Shown here one piece after another: positions 1 through 8,823 of a DNA stretch of 64,000 nt. The notes under the pieces are model-generated. The model saw only the letters and a program-made list of their open reading frames with translations. It searched no databases and was not told where the DNA came from. The translations under genes and the position numbers were made by a program. This DNA comes from Glaciimonas immobilis. Lineage in GTDB: Bacteria; Pseudomonadota; Gammaproteobacteria; Burkholderiales; Burkholderiaceae_D. How positions within the stretch are numbered: the stretch's first letter is position 1; the number at the start of each line of letters is the position of its first letter. The DNA lies in NCBI RefSeq assembly GCF_011947285.1, contig NZ_JAAOZT010000005.1, positions 1 through 64,000 of the forward strand, given 5' to 3'.

Positions 1-600
1 CTTGATTTTTTGCGCCCGCACATAAGCACCGACGTCAGCGATCATGCCCAAATAGGGACGAGGGTGCGCCTGAATGCGATCGACGTGGTCGTCGAAAAAG
101 CCGCGCATCTCAATACCTACGTTGGTGGCGGAGGCCAGACGCCGCAGAATATCTACGCCCGGACCATTTGAGCCAACGATCACTGCCGTGCGCACTTCAC
201 GGTCTTTACCAATGTTGAATGCCAGCCGATAAGCGGTCAGGCGACTCAATAAAAGCACAAATGGCGCGAGCGCAAACCAGGTCCATACCACGCGGTCCGA
301 AAATTCATAGCGCAGTCCGGTTCCCTCACCAATTAAGGTCAGGATGGCCACGATGATCCCCCATCCGAGAAAAATATCTGCGGCAAATCCCAACCTGTTC
401 CCAACATGCAAAGTGCGGTAAAGATCGATCTGTTCGTAAATAAAGGAAGAAATAAAGAAGGCAATGATCATCAGTGCCAAATAATTACCAGTGAACGTTT
501 CGTTTTGGATAACGATGATCAGATACAGCAAACCCAGAATGATGGCCGGATCCAGCAAACGCTTGAAGAACGAAACGAGGGGGATATCATTCTCTGTCAT
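1..600 (-). CDS. Polyprenyl (undecaprenyl-phosphate) glycosylphosphotransferase, N-terminal part, runs off the left edge
   Basis: Reading leftward from an ATG at 598-600, the frame stays open to base 1, giving about 200 residues. The N-terminus has several hydrophobic segments, followed by a soluble stretch with a VIVGSNGPGVDILRRL nucleotide-binding-like motif. This is the layout of the membrane and CoA-binding-like part of EpsB/WcaJ-type enzymes, which start exopolysaccharide repeat synthesis by moving a sugar phosphate onto undecaprenyl phosphate. The catalytic sugar-transferase domain would lie beyond the window edge, so the assignment rests on the N-terminal half and the EpsL neighbour. 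The start is 11 nt after the epsL stop and has a GAGGAC ribosome-binding site, which indicates one transcript. Confidence 0.75.
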   Translation of the reverse strand, partial: MTENDIPLVSFFKRLLDPAIILGLLYLIIVIQNETFTGNYLALMIIAFFISSFIYEQIDLYRTLHVGNRLGFAADIFLGWGIIVAILTLIGEGTGLRYEFSDRVVWTWFALAPFVLLLSRLTAYRLAFNIGKDREVRTAVIVGSNGPGVDILRRLASATNVGIEMRGFFDDHVDRIQAHPRPYLGMIADVGAYVRAQKIK

Positions 601-611
601 TTTGTCCTCGC

Positions 612-1898
612 TTAAAATGTGTAGCGCGTGTTGAGCATGACGCCGTTGCTAACGTACCCACCGGAAGAATGGGCGAGAACTTGGGTACTGCGACGGCCTG
701 ATAGTTGCCATTGCCACTTCAGCGTTGGCTGGTAGATCAATGTCAATGCCGCGTCGCGCAGCACGTCATTCTGATCCAATGATCCTATGGTCCCCGATGC
801 CGAGGATTGACTAAAATCTCGCTTTACATATTTGTATTGCCCGACCAAGCGCAATTTTTCGGCGTACTGCCAGCTCGATGCCACACTCGCCCCGTGATTT
901 AATGAGTAGACCGTGGAGAGATCATCGACCGCACCAATCTCTCTCCACGCAGCGACAGTAAAATTGAGGCTTTCGGTAGGCAACCAGTCGGCAGAAATAC
1001 GAGAATTGAGGCCTTTGAAATCCCGACTAGAAAACGCATCTTGCTTTCTGCCAACCCAACCACCCAAGAAGTGCAGACGTGTTTTGGCCGTTAGCAACCA
1101 ATCTATTTTGGCCTTTATTTCGTCCTGGTTATATCCGTTGAAGACCGACAACGCGCCGTCCTGTTGAGGGTTCGGAAAATCGGCGCGCGTATGGCGCAAT
1201 TGCAGGCCAACGGTACTTCCGCTGGCGGCAAGATAATCGATTCCGACTTCCGCTTGATTCTGTGTGTTATTACTCGTTTGCTGCGATGCCAGGTCGTACC
1301 ATAATTTGCTATGTTCCAGACCGGCGCGCACGCGCCAACTGGGATGAAATAGCCATGATCCATTCACGTATGCGCTCTCTTGCGTACGAATATTGGCTTG
1401 CAGCAAATGAAAGTCGATAAAAGGCGTCAGACCTTGAGAATACGTAACACCGGCGTTGCCCTCAACGTGATTGCCAGCGTGCCAATTCCAATTGGCGGAT
1501 GCATTTTTATCCAGATGGTTGAGTTGATCGAATCGTTCGTATTCGTTCTTCGCGACGTTCACATTAACGGTGAAATGTTGTTGACTAATACTTTTGTCCA
1601 ACGCCAGGCCAAACTGCGCGCGACGAACGACATCGGATAGGTGACCACCTGCCCCCGCTTGCTGCGCGGCCGCCGAATTTTGCAATCTCAGCACATTATC
1701 GTCATAACTTACGCCATAACCGACATAAGGCGAAATCGCATCAGCGGGCGGCATGATGATATCGGGCAGCGGAATCACTTCGGTGGGCACCAGATCGCTA
1801 GTATCGGCCAGTGCAGTTAAGCAGGAGCACATGGGTAGCAAAAAAATGACTTGCCAGCGCGCCTGCATCAACCGAGAACGACGTTTAAATTTTTTCAT
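612..1898 (-). CDS. epsL: EpsL-like outer-membrane beta-barrel protein of an exopolysaccharide locus
   Basis: A 428-residue protein with a basic N-terminus and a hydrophobic export signal at about residues 13-31, followed by a mature part made of alternating short beta-strand-like stretches. It ends in an aromatic residue (NTRYTF), the usual terminal signature of an outer-membrane barrel. The DAISPYVGYGVSYDDNVLRL opening of the barrel and the position before a glycosylphosphotransferase match the EpsL family tied to exosortase-B exopolysaccharide clusters. Its likely role is passage or assembly of the polymer at the outer membrane, which is inferred from the family. The ribosome-binding site is weak, and a very long AT-rich leader lies upstream. 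It is probably co-transcribed with the gene ending at 600. Confidence 0.75.
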   Translation of the reverse strand: MKKFKRRSRLMQARWQVIFLLPMCSCLTALADTSDLVPTEVIPLPDIIMPPADAISPYVGYGVSYDDNVLRLQNSAAAQQAGAGGHLSDVVRRAQFGLALDKSISQQHFTVNVNVAKNEYERFDQLNHLDKNASANWNWHAGNHVEGNAGVTYSQGLTPFIDFHLLQANIRTQESAYVNGSWLFHPSWRVRAGLEHSKLWYDLASQQTSNNTQNQAEVGIDYLAASGSTVGLQLRHTRADFPNPQQDGALSVFNGYNQDEIKAKIDWLLTAKTRLHFLGGWVGRKQDAFSSRDFKGLNSRISADWLPTESLNFTVAAWREIGAVDDLSTVYSLNHGASVASSWQYAEKLRLVGQYKYVKRDFSQSSASGTIGSLDQNDVLRDAALTLIYQPTLKWQWQLSGRRSTQVLAHSSGGYVSNGVMLNTRYTF

Positions 1899-1991
1899 TG
1901 CTTATCTTTCTTGACCGTCAAATTTTGTTCCGATTCAGCATCCATACCTTTTACTGGTAGCCCGCAAGAATTTATTGTGAATAGACGGCGG

Positions 1992-2078
1992 ATCTGGCCG
2001 GGCCTACTGCAAAGGGTCCGTTGCTAGCATTGCTGGCAAGGAGCAATGCCGCAGAGAGGCGGATAGGACGGGCCAGAT
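1992..2078. other. Nested inverted-repeat element, candidate structured leader RNA of epsL
   Basis: Four sets of complementary arms nest inside 87 nt: 1992-1999 with 2071-2078 (8 bp), 2016-2019 with 2066-2069 (4 bp), 2027-2034 with 2042-2049 (8 bp, 7-nt loop) and about 2050-2052 with 2059-2061. The layout is that of a multibranched fold. It is GC-richer than the surrounding AT-rich DNA and lies 94-180 nt before the epsL start, so it would be in the 5' leader if transcription starts farther upstream. I did not recognise a known riboswitch consensus. Confidence 0.5.
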
Positions 2079-2651
2079 ATCACAAGAAATTATTGGGCTA
2101 TTTGGCTATTTACCGAGCTTAAGATGCGAGAGAAATAACTGTTACTGCTATTTATTTAGAAATCGAAGATTCTTTAGTCGAAACAGAAACATGGTTTTTA
2201 ATATATTTTTTAATGTACATCGCACCAAAATTTAAAAATACAATTAAAATCACAATTAACAAACTTGATAAAAAGTCAGTAAAATACGTATCGATAAAAT
2301 GTAAAACTTGATGATGGATAGACGAACAGAAAAGTTAAAACTACTGAAAGACAGCGCGGATTGAGGCAGTTATCGAGCATGTTGTGCATTCAAGGAATGC
2401 AGACAGTGCTAGACAAAATATTAAGTATGATGATGTATAAGAAACTGCCTTGTACTATTTTTAGGCACTAATTTAGTTATAATAAATATACAAGACGTTA
2501 ACATAAAATCACATATAAATACTTCCAAAAATCCTCTCGCGACTATCTACTCTCACGGTCAATAGAAATAAAATTTTGAATTTTTTTAGTAATATAATAA
2601 TGTTGTGCCACAGCATAATGACTCCTCATAATTCGGTAAGTTCACTAAAAA

Positions 2652-2764
2652 TTTAACTTGTTACATTATTTTTTGCGTATTTTTTTGCTGTCTCCGATGA
2701 ACGGTAAAAATATCGCGCCTAAAATAAAATATCATAATATTTCACCCCATGGATAAATAATTTA
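2652..2764. repeat. Diverged noncoding repeat, copy A (partner at 5948-6061)
   Basis: Collinear with 5948-6061 over 113 versus 114 nt. The shared anchors, in the same order and spacing within 1-2 nt, are TTTAACTTG, TTACA, AAAAAT, an identical 18-mer beginning AAATAAAATATC, and AAATAATTTA at the end. Each copy lies upstream of a leftward exopolysaccharide-related transcription unit. Confidence 0.6.
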
Positions 2765-3372
2765 AAAGATGAGAGCCATGCTGGTAGCCGTTCCGTGGTT
2801 CGAAGACAAAAAATTAGCGAAAATAAAATTAACCAGAAAAAGATTTAAAAAACACTATTTTCCCATATTTTTTTGGCGGTTTTAATAGGTATCTCATAAC
2901 CTCTATTTTAAATGCTCTCAAGTTGTGCGCCGCACCAATTTTTATCATTTATGCATAAATACTTGTTTTTTTGGGAGCGTTTAATATTTAAATTGGTAAA
3001 TTTATGATCTTTATTATTAAAATCAACAATTTCAATTGTTACGCTTTTTATAAGTGGCAATACAAAAAAATCAATCAAATGTTTACCTTAAAAAATTATT
3101 TGATAAGGAAAGCCGGTTTTTTTAATTTTTCATTACCCAAGAAATTCGACCCGCAATGTGCAAATATCCCACTATAAATAATTGATTGAAACGTACGCTA
3201 GAAAATATTGCGGTTATATATCCTACCCACACATTGTCCTGGATATATGCTTTAACAATTAAAAAGGTCGATATTGAAAATCAATTCAGCAACGACATTC
3301 AACCTCTGGCGCAGCGAGTTTATAGCGGGCTGGGGCGCAGGAATGCGCAGCTACACCCCCGCGACTAGCCTT

Positions 3373-4150
3373 GTCGATAGGACGTAAAAGAGAAAGCAAT
3401 TGCTAATCCGACCGACGCGCCATTGCTGGAACGCGCGCCTTACAATCTAGTGAAGGCTGCGCAGGCATGTGGCATGACATTACGCCAAAGCTACATGCAG
3501 GAAGCACCCACTGGAACCGCCGTTAGATCCATGCCAGAGAGTTCAAGCGCCTAAACGGTTTGCTGTGGCTTGCTTGCGTAAGCGGGTAAAACGCGTCCAT
3601 CGCGCTGCTCAAGTCAACGCTCCGGCTATTGACGCAAAAACCGAAAGACAAAATAAGCTGTCTGCGCTCGATGCACGGGAACCCGCGTTCAGCAGGCAAG
3701 ACCAGCAAGCGCTGTGAATCTGGCCTCAAAGTGTTGACTGTGACGACACAACGAACCTGATCGTTGATGCGCATTCCATACTTGGCAATCCGTATGACGG
3801 TCACACTTTATAGGAAGCATTGGCGCATGCAGCCATCGGGGTCGAGGTCCATGCAGAAATGCCGGTTGTTGACAGCGCCGACCAAAACGTGAACACAGAT
3901 GATGTACAAGTTTGAAAATCAGGACAGCGTCGTGGCCTACATAAATTAAAGGCGATGATCAAGCGACGTAGCACCATTGCACCAACAATTGGTTGTATGA
4001 AAGCGAACGGCAAGCTCGACCTGAACTGGCTTAAAGGGCCGCGGGGGTGAGGCGATGCATGCGGTTTGTGCCATTTGTGCGATGCTAATCACAATTTACG
4101 GTTAATCTTTAGAAAGCGCCGGTTTTTATATACGCCTTTTCTGGACAATA
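3373..4150 (+). pseudogene. Decayed IS5-family-like transposase
   Basis: Conceptual translation across frames gives recognisable transposase blocks in order: EKAIANPTDAPLLERA near 3390-3440, a LHA-type block near 3660, LGNPYDGHTL at 3780-3809, GQRRG and IKRRSTIAPTIGCMKANGKL near 3920-4010, LNWLKGPRG near 4020-4048, and NHNLRLI with a hydrophobic end near 4090-4150. At least three in-frame stops (after HTL, after VQV, after GPRG) and earlier frameshifts break it. The block normally read as IEPTIGHMK has alanine in place of the conserved glutamate. No intact terminal inverted repeats were found. It is an old, inactive insertion in the gap between epsL and the acyltransferase. Confidence 0.85.
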
Positions 4151-4273
4151 CATGGTGGCGGTTTCTCATATCGCGTCTGACAACCTGATCGATTTTTTAT
4201 ACACGGAATTATTCATCACTCATTCAAACCGAGGGTGCCTGAAATCCTGAGAAACCGAAGTTATAAAACAAAA

Positions 4274-5401
4274 CTATTTATCATACTTGCAGCCGCCCTG
4301 CTGTGGTTTCCCGCCCCTGGTGCTGCCTCTCATGCGGCCAAAGCTCTCTTTCGGCAAGCGCAAGAGGCGTAACATATACACTGCGGGAACGCATAGGAGG
4401 ATCGCGAAAATACTACTCATCAGACTCCACCCCAACCCATAGTGATATTCATGTGGAATCAAATGCAAAGAAGTAGCGACGCCTCGAATCAAGCTAAAAA
4501 AAATAAAGTGCAAAGGAAAAATGGTGAGTGTGTTGGCGGACAGCCATCTGGTTATCCTTGATGAAGGCAATAAACGCGAAATGGAGAACGTGGCAAAAAT
4601 TCCTAACATAGCGGTGAGCAGGTAAAGTTTCGGAGATAACCCAAAATTCATACTTGCGAGATCTACTAATCCAGTTTTCGATACTGCATAGGCAAGTAAC
4701 GCTAATGCTATTAAAAAACCGAAAATAAGATGTGCGCTCTTCAGACTGAGAAAATAGTTTTTCGTCCGAGCAGCTTGCCCAAGAGAATAAAACGCCAACG
4801 CTATGAGCATTGGCGATAACCCGAAAGGCAGCTGAGGGGATGTGGTTTTCCACAGCAATGAAATAGCAGCTGCCAGTACTACAAACAGCCAGGTTGAGAT
4901 CGTCGTTGATAATAACTTACGCGACGCGTGATATACAATGACTGTGGAAATAAAGCAGGGAAAGAACCATAGCGGAGGGTCAACATATAAATCGGACACT
5001 AACCCCGTGAATAAACCCCAAACCGGAACATACCATGCTGTCCCCACATACATCAATGCCTTAGCACCAATACTGCGCGTACCGAGCCAATATATATACG
5101 CAACTATAAAAAATAGAACATAAGGTACCCCTGCGTATTGCAATACTTTTTTGGCATTATCTACTATGCTAGTCTCTAACTTATTAGATTTAATCAAAAA
5201 GCCAGAAATAAAAAAGAACAACGGCACGTGAAAGCCGAAGACTAAATGAGAGAGGTACTCAGGCAGTCCTTTGCTATGCCCAAGAACGATAAGTACAATG
5301 CCGATAGCTTTGGCATTGTCGATAAAGTCGTAGTGATTGACCACCGCCTTATCCAGTGACCCAAAGCTGGCGCTACGAGACCCTAATGCTATGGCACTCA
5401 T
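4274..5401 (-). CDS. Acyltransferase 3 family membrane protein, probable polysaccharide O-acyltransferase
   Basis: A 375-residue polytopic membrane protein with about ten hydrophobic segments. The N-terminal signature FIDNAKAIGIVLIVLGHSKG, with the conserved histidine, and the FHVPLFFFISGFL segment that follows are typical of acyltransferase 3 (OafA/WecH/NodX) enzymes. These move acetyl or other acyl groups onto sugars at the inner membrane, so decoration of the exopolysaccharide made by the neighbouring locus is the natural inference. The start overlaps the stop of the upstream small ORF by 4 nt (ATGA), which implies translational coupling. The C-terminal tail is basic and glycine-rich. The substrate is unknown. 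Confidence 0.8.
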   Translation of the reverse strand: MSAIALGSRSASFGSLDKAVVNHYDFIDNAKAIGIVLIVLGHSKGLPEYLSHLVFGFHVPLFFFISGFLIKSNKLETSIVDNAKKVLQYAGVPYVLFFIVAYIYWLGTRSIGAKALMYVGTAWYVPVWGLFTGLVSDLYVDPPLWFFPCFISTVIVYHASRKLLSTTISTWLFVVLAAAISLLWKTTSPQLPFGLSPMLIALAFYSLGQAARTKNYFLSLKSAHLIFGFLIALALLAYAVSKTGLVDLASMNFGLSPKLYLLTAMLGIFATFSISRLLPSSRITRWLSANTLTIFPLHFIFFSLIRGVATSLHLIPHEYHYGLGWSLMSSIFAILLCVPAVYMLRLLRLPKESFGRMRGSTRGGKPQQGGCKYDK

Positions 5402-5706
5402 GATGCTGACCTAGCATTCAAAAACGTACCTGGCACCAATAGCCCATCCACCATCTCAGACGAGATCAAATATATTTTTCCGAGGGGCAACCGGGCTGCC
5501 GCCACCGCCCCCCATGAAGCCAGCTGAATTTTATTTGCAAGGTTACTTAATGACTTGCGGAGGCCGGACTTGAACTGCGGCAGGAAATTGTAATGGCAAA
5601 AAAAAAGACTAATCGAGCCATATATTCTTAATTCGGCAACTATAAAATTTACGCTAGCGTAGTGGGGGGCCTTGTACCCGTGGGCAATTTTGATTAGGGA
5701 TGGCAT
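5398..5706 (-). CDS. Small protein of unknown function, coupled to the acyltransferase
   Basis: A 102-residue frame with a strong start: an AAGGAG ribosome-binding site 7 nt before the ATG at 5704-5706. Its stop overlaps the acyltransferase start by 4 nt. The product has one moderately hydrophobic stretch around residues 20-45 and a basic middle. I do not recognise a family. It could be a real small accessory protein, or the 5' remnant of a larger exopolysaccharide gene cut down by deletion. The ribosome-binding site and the coupling favour translation. Confidence 0.5.
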   Translation of the reverse strand: MPSLIKIAHGYKAPHYASVNFIVAELRIYGSISLFFCHYNFLPQFKSGLRKSLSNLANKIQLASWGAVAAARLPLGKIYLISSEMVDGLLVPGTFLNARSAS

Positions 5707-6967
5707 GCTTATGCTCCTTAAGTTAATTCCTGTTTATTGAAATCCCAACCCGGTCCGGAATGTATAAGGTACACAAAACTTGGTAACGCAGTGAGAGCGA
5801 AATCTAGTCAAAAGTTTCTTTGGTATATATATGTACCTCCTACAAAACCACAATATCGTCTTTGTTCCCATATCGTACGCATTATCATTATCCAACGTAT
5901 ACGGTCACGAGAATAAGTGAAAGACAGACTTACCTCTTGGGTAAATTTTTAACTTGCCTTACAAATAGGTTTAAAATCGTTTTACCGTCGCTTAACGGAC
6001 TAGAAAAATTTCTCTTTTGAAATAAAATATCATAATACTTTAGATCACAGAAAATAATTTATAACGCCCAAAGAACGTGTTAATTTGTTATTTTTTTATC
6101 TTCAAAAAGTATAAGCCTATGATTAATAATGATTTCTTTTAACCCGCTTCCATTATTAATCGCTTTTATCTTCCCCGGCAGCCAAACGCGACCTCCGTGG
6201 CGACCTTTTATAAAAAATAAAATTAACCATAAAATTATTAATAAAATGAATTGTGTTAAAAATTTTGTTATAAGTGTTTAATTTACTTTGTATAAAGTAA
6301 CTATTTATTATTTTTAGTGGATATATAATGCTATTAGCAAACCCATTAATATATAAAAAATAATAATGTATAATTTGGTTATCTTTTTAAAGTGTTATAT
6401 TTATTTTATTTGCTGTTAACAGTGAAAATATTTAATAAATTTCACATTAACGACAATGCTTATAACTTTAAATATTGTCCATATACCAACTTAAATGCAC
6501 CTAAGTAATTTTATATTTTTGTGGTATTTTTACAAATCCGGAAAACTTAAACGTTAATAAGAAACTTGAAAAAAGAGATAACCAGGCGGGCAACCATCCA
6601 GTCGCCATGAAGCCACATCGAATTTGATAAATGAACAAAAGGTTTTTGACTCCTGGCGCATGACCAATTCGGCAATTTCGGTCACGCCCTGCCTTCGGTA
6701 TGAGCCACTCTTTTAAGAGGCGGCGTGCCACGTTCTAACGTGCTGTAGTGTTATGCGTTATGCAGACAGCGATTTATTGGATTTTCGGCTCGAAGCGGCA
6801 ATCAGTCGCTCGTTGATAAGGAAACGATTTCGCGAATTCTGAAATAATCAGCGCCTTTTTAGTATTGAGGTTACTAAATTGCCGTAACTAATTGGCAGCC
6901 GACTTAGCGCAGCGTAGACTACGCCCTCTGTCTATTTTGCGACATCACTACTCACGCTCAAATTGCC
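5707..6967. other. AT-rich noncoding region between the exopolysaccharide genes and the flavoprotein gene
   Basis: About 1.26 kb, very AT-rich up to roughly 6560 and then of ordinary composition. Short frames at 5820-6020 (plus) and 6501-6731 (minus) show no family features and no good ribosome-binding site. It contains repeat copy B and a second shared string, AAAATAAAATTAACCA, near 6214 that also occurs near 2820. It should hold the promoter for the leftward pair at 5706. No single -35/-10 pair stands out among the many AT matches. Confidence 0.55.
5948..6061. repeat. Diverged noncoding repeat, copy B (partner at 2652-2764)
   Basis: Second copy of the element described at 2652-2764. The identical 18-mer lies at 6020-6037, and the closing AAATAATTTA at 6052-6061. 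It starts 242 nt upstream of the start codon at 5706. Confidence 0.6.
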
Positions 6968-8248
6968 ATGCCTTCTTCGCCCATTTTCCGCTCCCCGATA
7001 GTCGCCGTTATTGGTGGTGGACCAGCTGGACTCATGGCGGCAGAAATATTGTCCTCCCAAGGGGTGCATGTCACTGTTTATGACGCGATGCCAACGGTCG
7101 GGCGTAAATTTTTGCTCGCTGGCAAAGGGGGTATGAACATTACCCATTCTGAACCGTATGCTGATTTTTTATCGCGCTACGCCTCGCGGGAGAGTAATCT
7201 GGCACCGCTGCTAAAGCAATTTGGTCCCGATTCACTACGCGACTGGATACACGCTTTAGGCATCGAGACATTTATCGGGTCATCGGGGCGCGTATTTCCG
7301 GTGGACATGAAAGCCGCACCACTCTTGCGCGCCTGGCTACATGGTCTGCGCATGACCGGCGTGCAGTTTCAAATGCGGCATCGGTGGACAGGATGGAACG
7401 ATGCTGGCGCACTTACCTTCACATCACCTTCAGGCGAGCAGTCCATTGGTGCGGATGCCGTTGTATTAGCATTGGGCGGTGGTAGCTGGGCGCGCCTTGG
7501 TTCCGATGGTGCGTGGGTAGATTTACTCGCCAGGCGACAGGTTTCGGTGGCGCCGTTACTGCCGTCGAATTGCGGTTTCAATGTTGGCTGGAGCGCTTAT
7601 TTTAAAGAACGCTTCGCCGGGCATCACTTAAAGTCTATCGCGATCACGCTACCGGATTTAAACATTACAAATGACGACAGGCCCGATAAACCGCAAACCT
7701 TCCGCAAGCAAGGCGAGTTTGTGATTAGTGCTGACGGAGTTGAAGGCAGTCTGATTTACGCAATTTCTGCACGCCTGCGAGATCACATAACACAGTACGG
7801 AAGCGTCCGGATTCACTTGGATTTATTGCCAGACTGGACTTTTGAACGAGTACTGCGTGAAGTGTCGCATCCGCGCGGGGCAAGGTCCTGGTCCAGTCAT
7901 TTACAGAGCCGGCTGGGTCTTAAGGGGGTAAAAGTCGGTCTGCTCCGAGAGTTTGCAACGACTGCGTTCACCGAGCCGGCCAGCCTTGCCAACGCAATTA
8001 AAGCCCTTCCGATACCATTAATTGCTGCACGACCAATTGACGAGGCTATCAGCAGTGCTGGTGGCGTCAGGTTTAACGGACTTGATCAGCAGTTAATGCT
8101 ACAAGCCCTCCCTGGGGTATTTTGCGCCGGCGAAATGCTGGATTGGGAGGCACCAACAGGCGGCTATTTGTTAACCGCATGTTTTGCATCCGGTCGAGCC
8201 GCGGGCTACGGCGCACTTGCGTGGCTAAAATCTTTGACCACGGCCTGA
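6968..8248 (+). CDS. FAD-dependent HI0933/BaiN-like flavoprotein (TIGR03862 type)
   Basis: A 426-residue protein with an N-terminal dinucleotide-binding fold, VAVIGGGPAGLMAAE at about 12-26, followed by VGRKFLLAGKGGMNITHSE, the hallmark of the HI0933-like family. A second glycine-rich segment, VLALGGGSWARLGSDG, lies near residue 165. The C-terminal APTGGYLLTACFASGRAAG closes the FAD site. It is a cytoplasmic flavoprotein, probably an oxidoreductase, whose substrate is not established for this subgroup. There is no clear ribosome-binding site before the ATG. The neighbours on both sides are noncoding or decayed, so it is probably monocistronic. Confidence 0.85.
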   Translation: MPSSPIFRSPIVAVIGGGPAGLMAAEILSSQGVHVTVYDAMPTVGRKFLLAGKGGMNITHSEPYADFLSRYASRESNLAPLLKQFGPDSLRDWIHALGIETFIGSSGRVFPVDMKAAPLLRAWLHGLRMTGVQFQMRHRWTGWNDAGALTFTSPSGEQSIGADAVVLALGGGSWARLGSDGAWVDLLARRQVSVAPLLPSNCGFNVGWSAYFKERFAGHHLKSIAITLPDLNITNDDRPDKPQTFRKQGEFVISADGVEGSLIYAISARLRDHITQYGSVRIHLDLLPDWTFERVLREVSHPRGARSWSSHLQSRLGLKGVKVGLLREFATTAFTEPASLANAIKALPIPLIAARPIDEAISSAGGVRFNGLDQQLMLQALPGVFCAGEMLDWEAPTGGYLLTACFASGRAAGYGALAWLKSLTTA

Positions 8249-8646
8249 TTGGTCCAAGAGCGTATTTTTAATCCACTGACTATATTAAATCCGGCGTTTC
8301 TACTGCGCTGTGTGTGAGCAATAACACCCCCTGCTGTAGCAGTCGCACCCTTGTCTAATCTAAACACGCTGCATCGTATAAGTGACCCAAATGCGATGTC
8401 GGAGTTGGGGTCGCTAATCTTTGTGTCCGAATTCTCGAAGTTTGACATGCTCCCATCGCTCGCGAGGCTTCTGTAAGGCGGGGCCTCATGCGCGCAAAAG
8501 CTACACTTTCAAAGCGACCGGACGCATAGATACCTGCTTGTGTCGCACCCTTGGAAAAGCCCAAGACGAGGTAATCAGGTTCGGATCCACCCAGGTACCG
8601 CATTCGTCGGACCCCATTATGGCTCCCCTATCTGCGGCTGGACGAC
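8249..8646. other. Gene-poor stretch after the flavoprotein gene
   Basis: About 400 bases without a gene I can support. Several overlapping frames of 80-87 codons on both strands (8206-8448, 8355-8603, 8421-8684) show no family signature. Given the decayed genes immediately to the right, this is probably more coding debris. Confidence 0.4.
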
Positions 8647-8674
8647 GTCCGGTATGCCCTGTCCGGTATGCCCT
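8647..8674. repeat. Perfect 14-nt tandem duplication
   Basis: The unit GTCCGGTATGCCCT occurs twice with no spacer (8647-8660 and 8661-8674). It abuts the stop of the GH19-like remnant, so it may mark a slippage or rearrangement end point. Confidence 0.9.
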
Positions 8675-8785
8675 CTATATCTGATAGATGATTTTCATCC
8701 AGCGTAGCCAAATACGACGTTCGGCAATACCTTGCTCACCGCCATTGATCGCCAGCGTAACCTTGTCCAGATTATCGTGATCGGC
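8675..8785 (-). pseudogene. Fragment resembling the C-terminus of a GH19 chitinase/lysozyme
   Basis: Read leftward, the frame gives DNLDKVTLAINGGEQGIAER followed by about a dozen residues to a stop at 8675-8677. The pattern L-x-x-V-T-x-x-I-N-G-G-x-x-G-x-x-x-R is the conserved tail of bacterial and phage GH19 enzymes. An in-frame stop lies just upstream (8786-8788), and no rest of the domain was found, so only about 36 residues survive. It may be the trace of a lost phage or secreted lysozyme gene. Identification rests on this one motif. Confidence 0.5.
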
Positions 8786-8823
8786 CTATTCGTGGCAGCC
8801 TTTTGCCCGCCAGACTGACGCGG

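Larger units (their letters stand above)
1899..3372. other. Long AT-rich noncoding region upstream of epsL
   Basis: About 1.5 kb with no convincing gene. It is markedly richer in A/T than its neighbours, with many A and T tracts, which is the composition that H-NS/MvaT-type silencers prefer. It contains a compact GC-richer nested inverted-repeat element (1992-2078) and one copy of a repeat shared with 5948-6061. A 60-codon frame at 3186-3368 is open; its end resembles the frame just before the transposase remnant and is more likely decayed transposase than a gene. Confidence 0.6.

Noticed and set aside
2601-2625. Sigma-54-type TGGCAC on the leftward strand upstream of epsL
   Set aside because: The downstream half lacks the TTGC element (it reads TATT), so it does not meet the -24/-12 pattern.
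3186-3368. 60-codon plus-strand frame in the AT-rich region
   Set aside because: No ribosome-binding site, no family, and its end reads into the transposase remnant.
6501-6731. 76-codon minus-strand frame
   Set aside because: Half of it lies in AT-rich noncoding DNA; no start signal and no recognisable domain.
8421-8684. 87-codon plus-strand frame
   Set aside because: Overlaps several other frames and the GH19-like remnant; nothing protein-like conserved.
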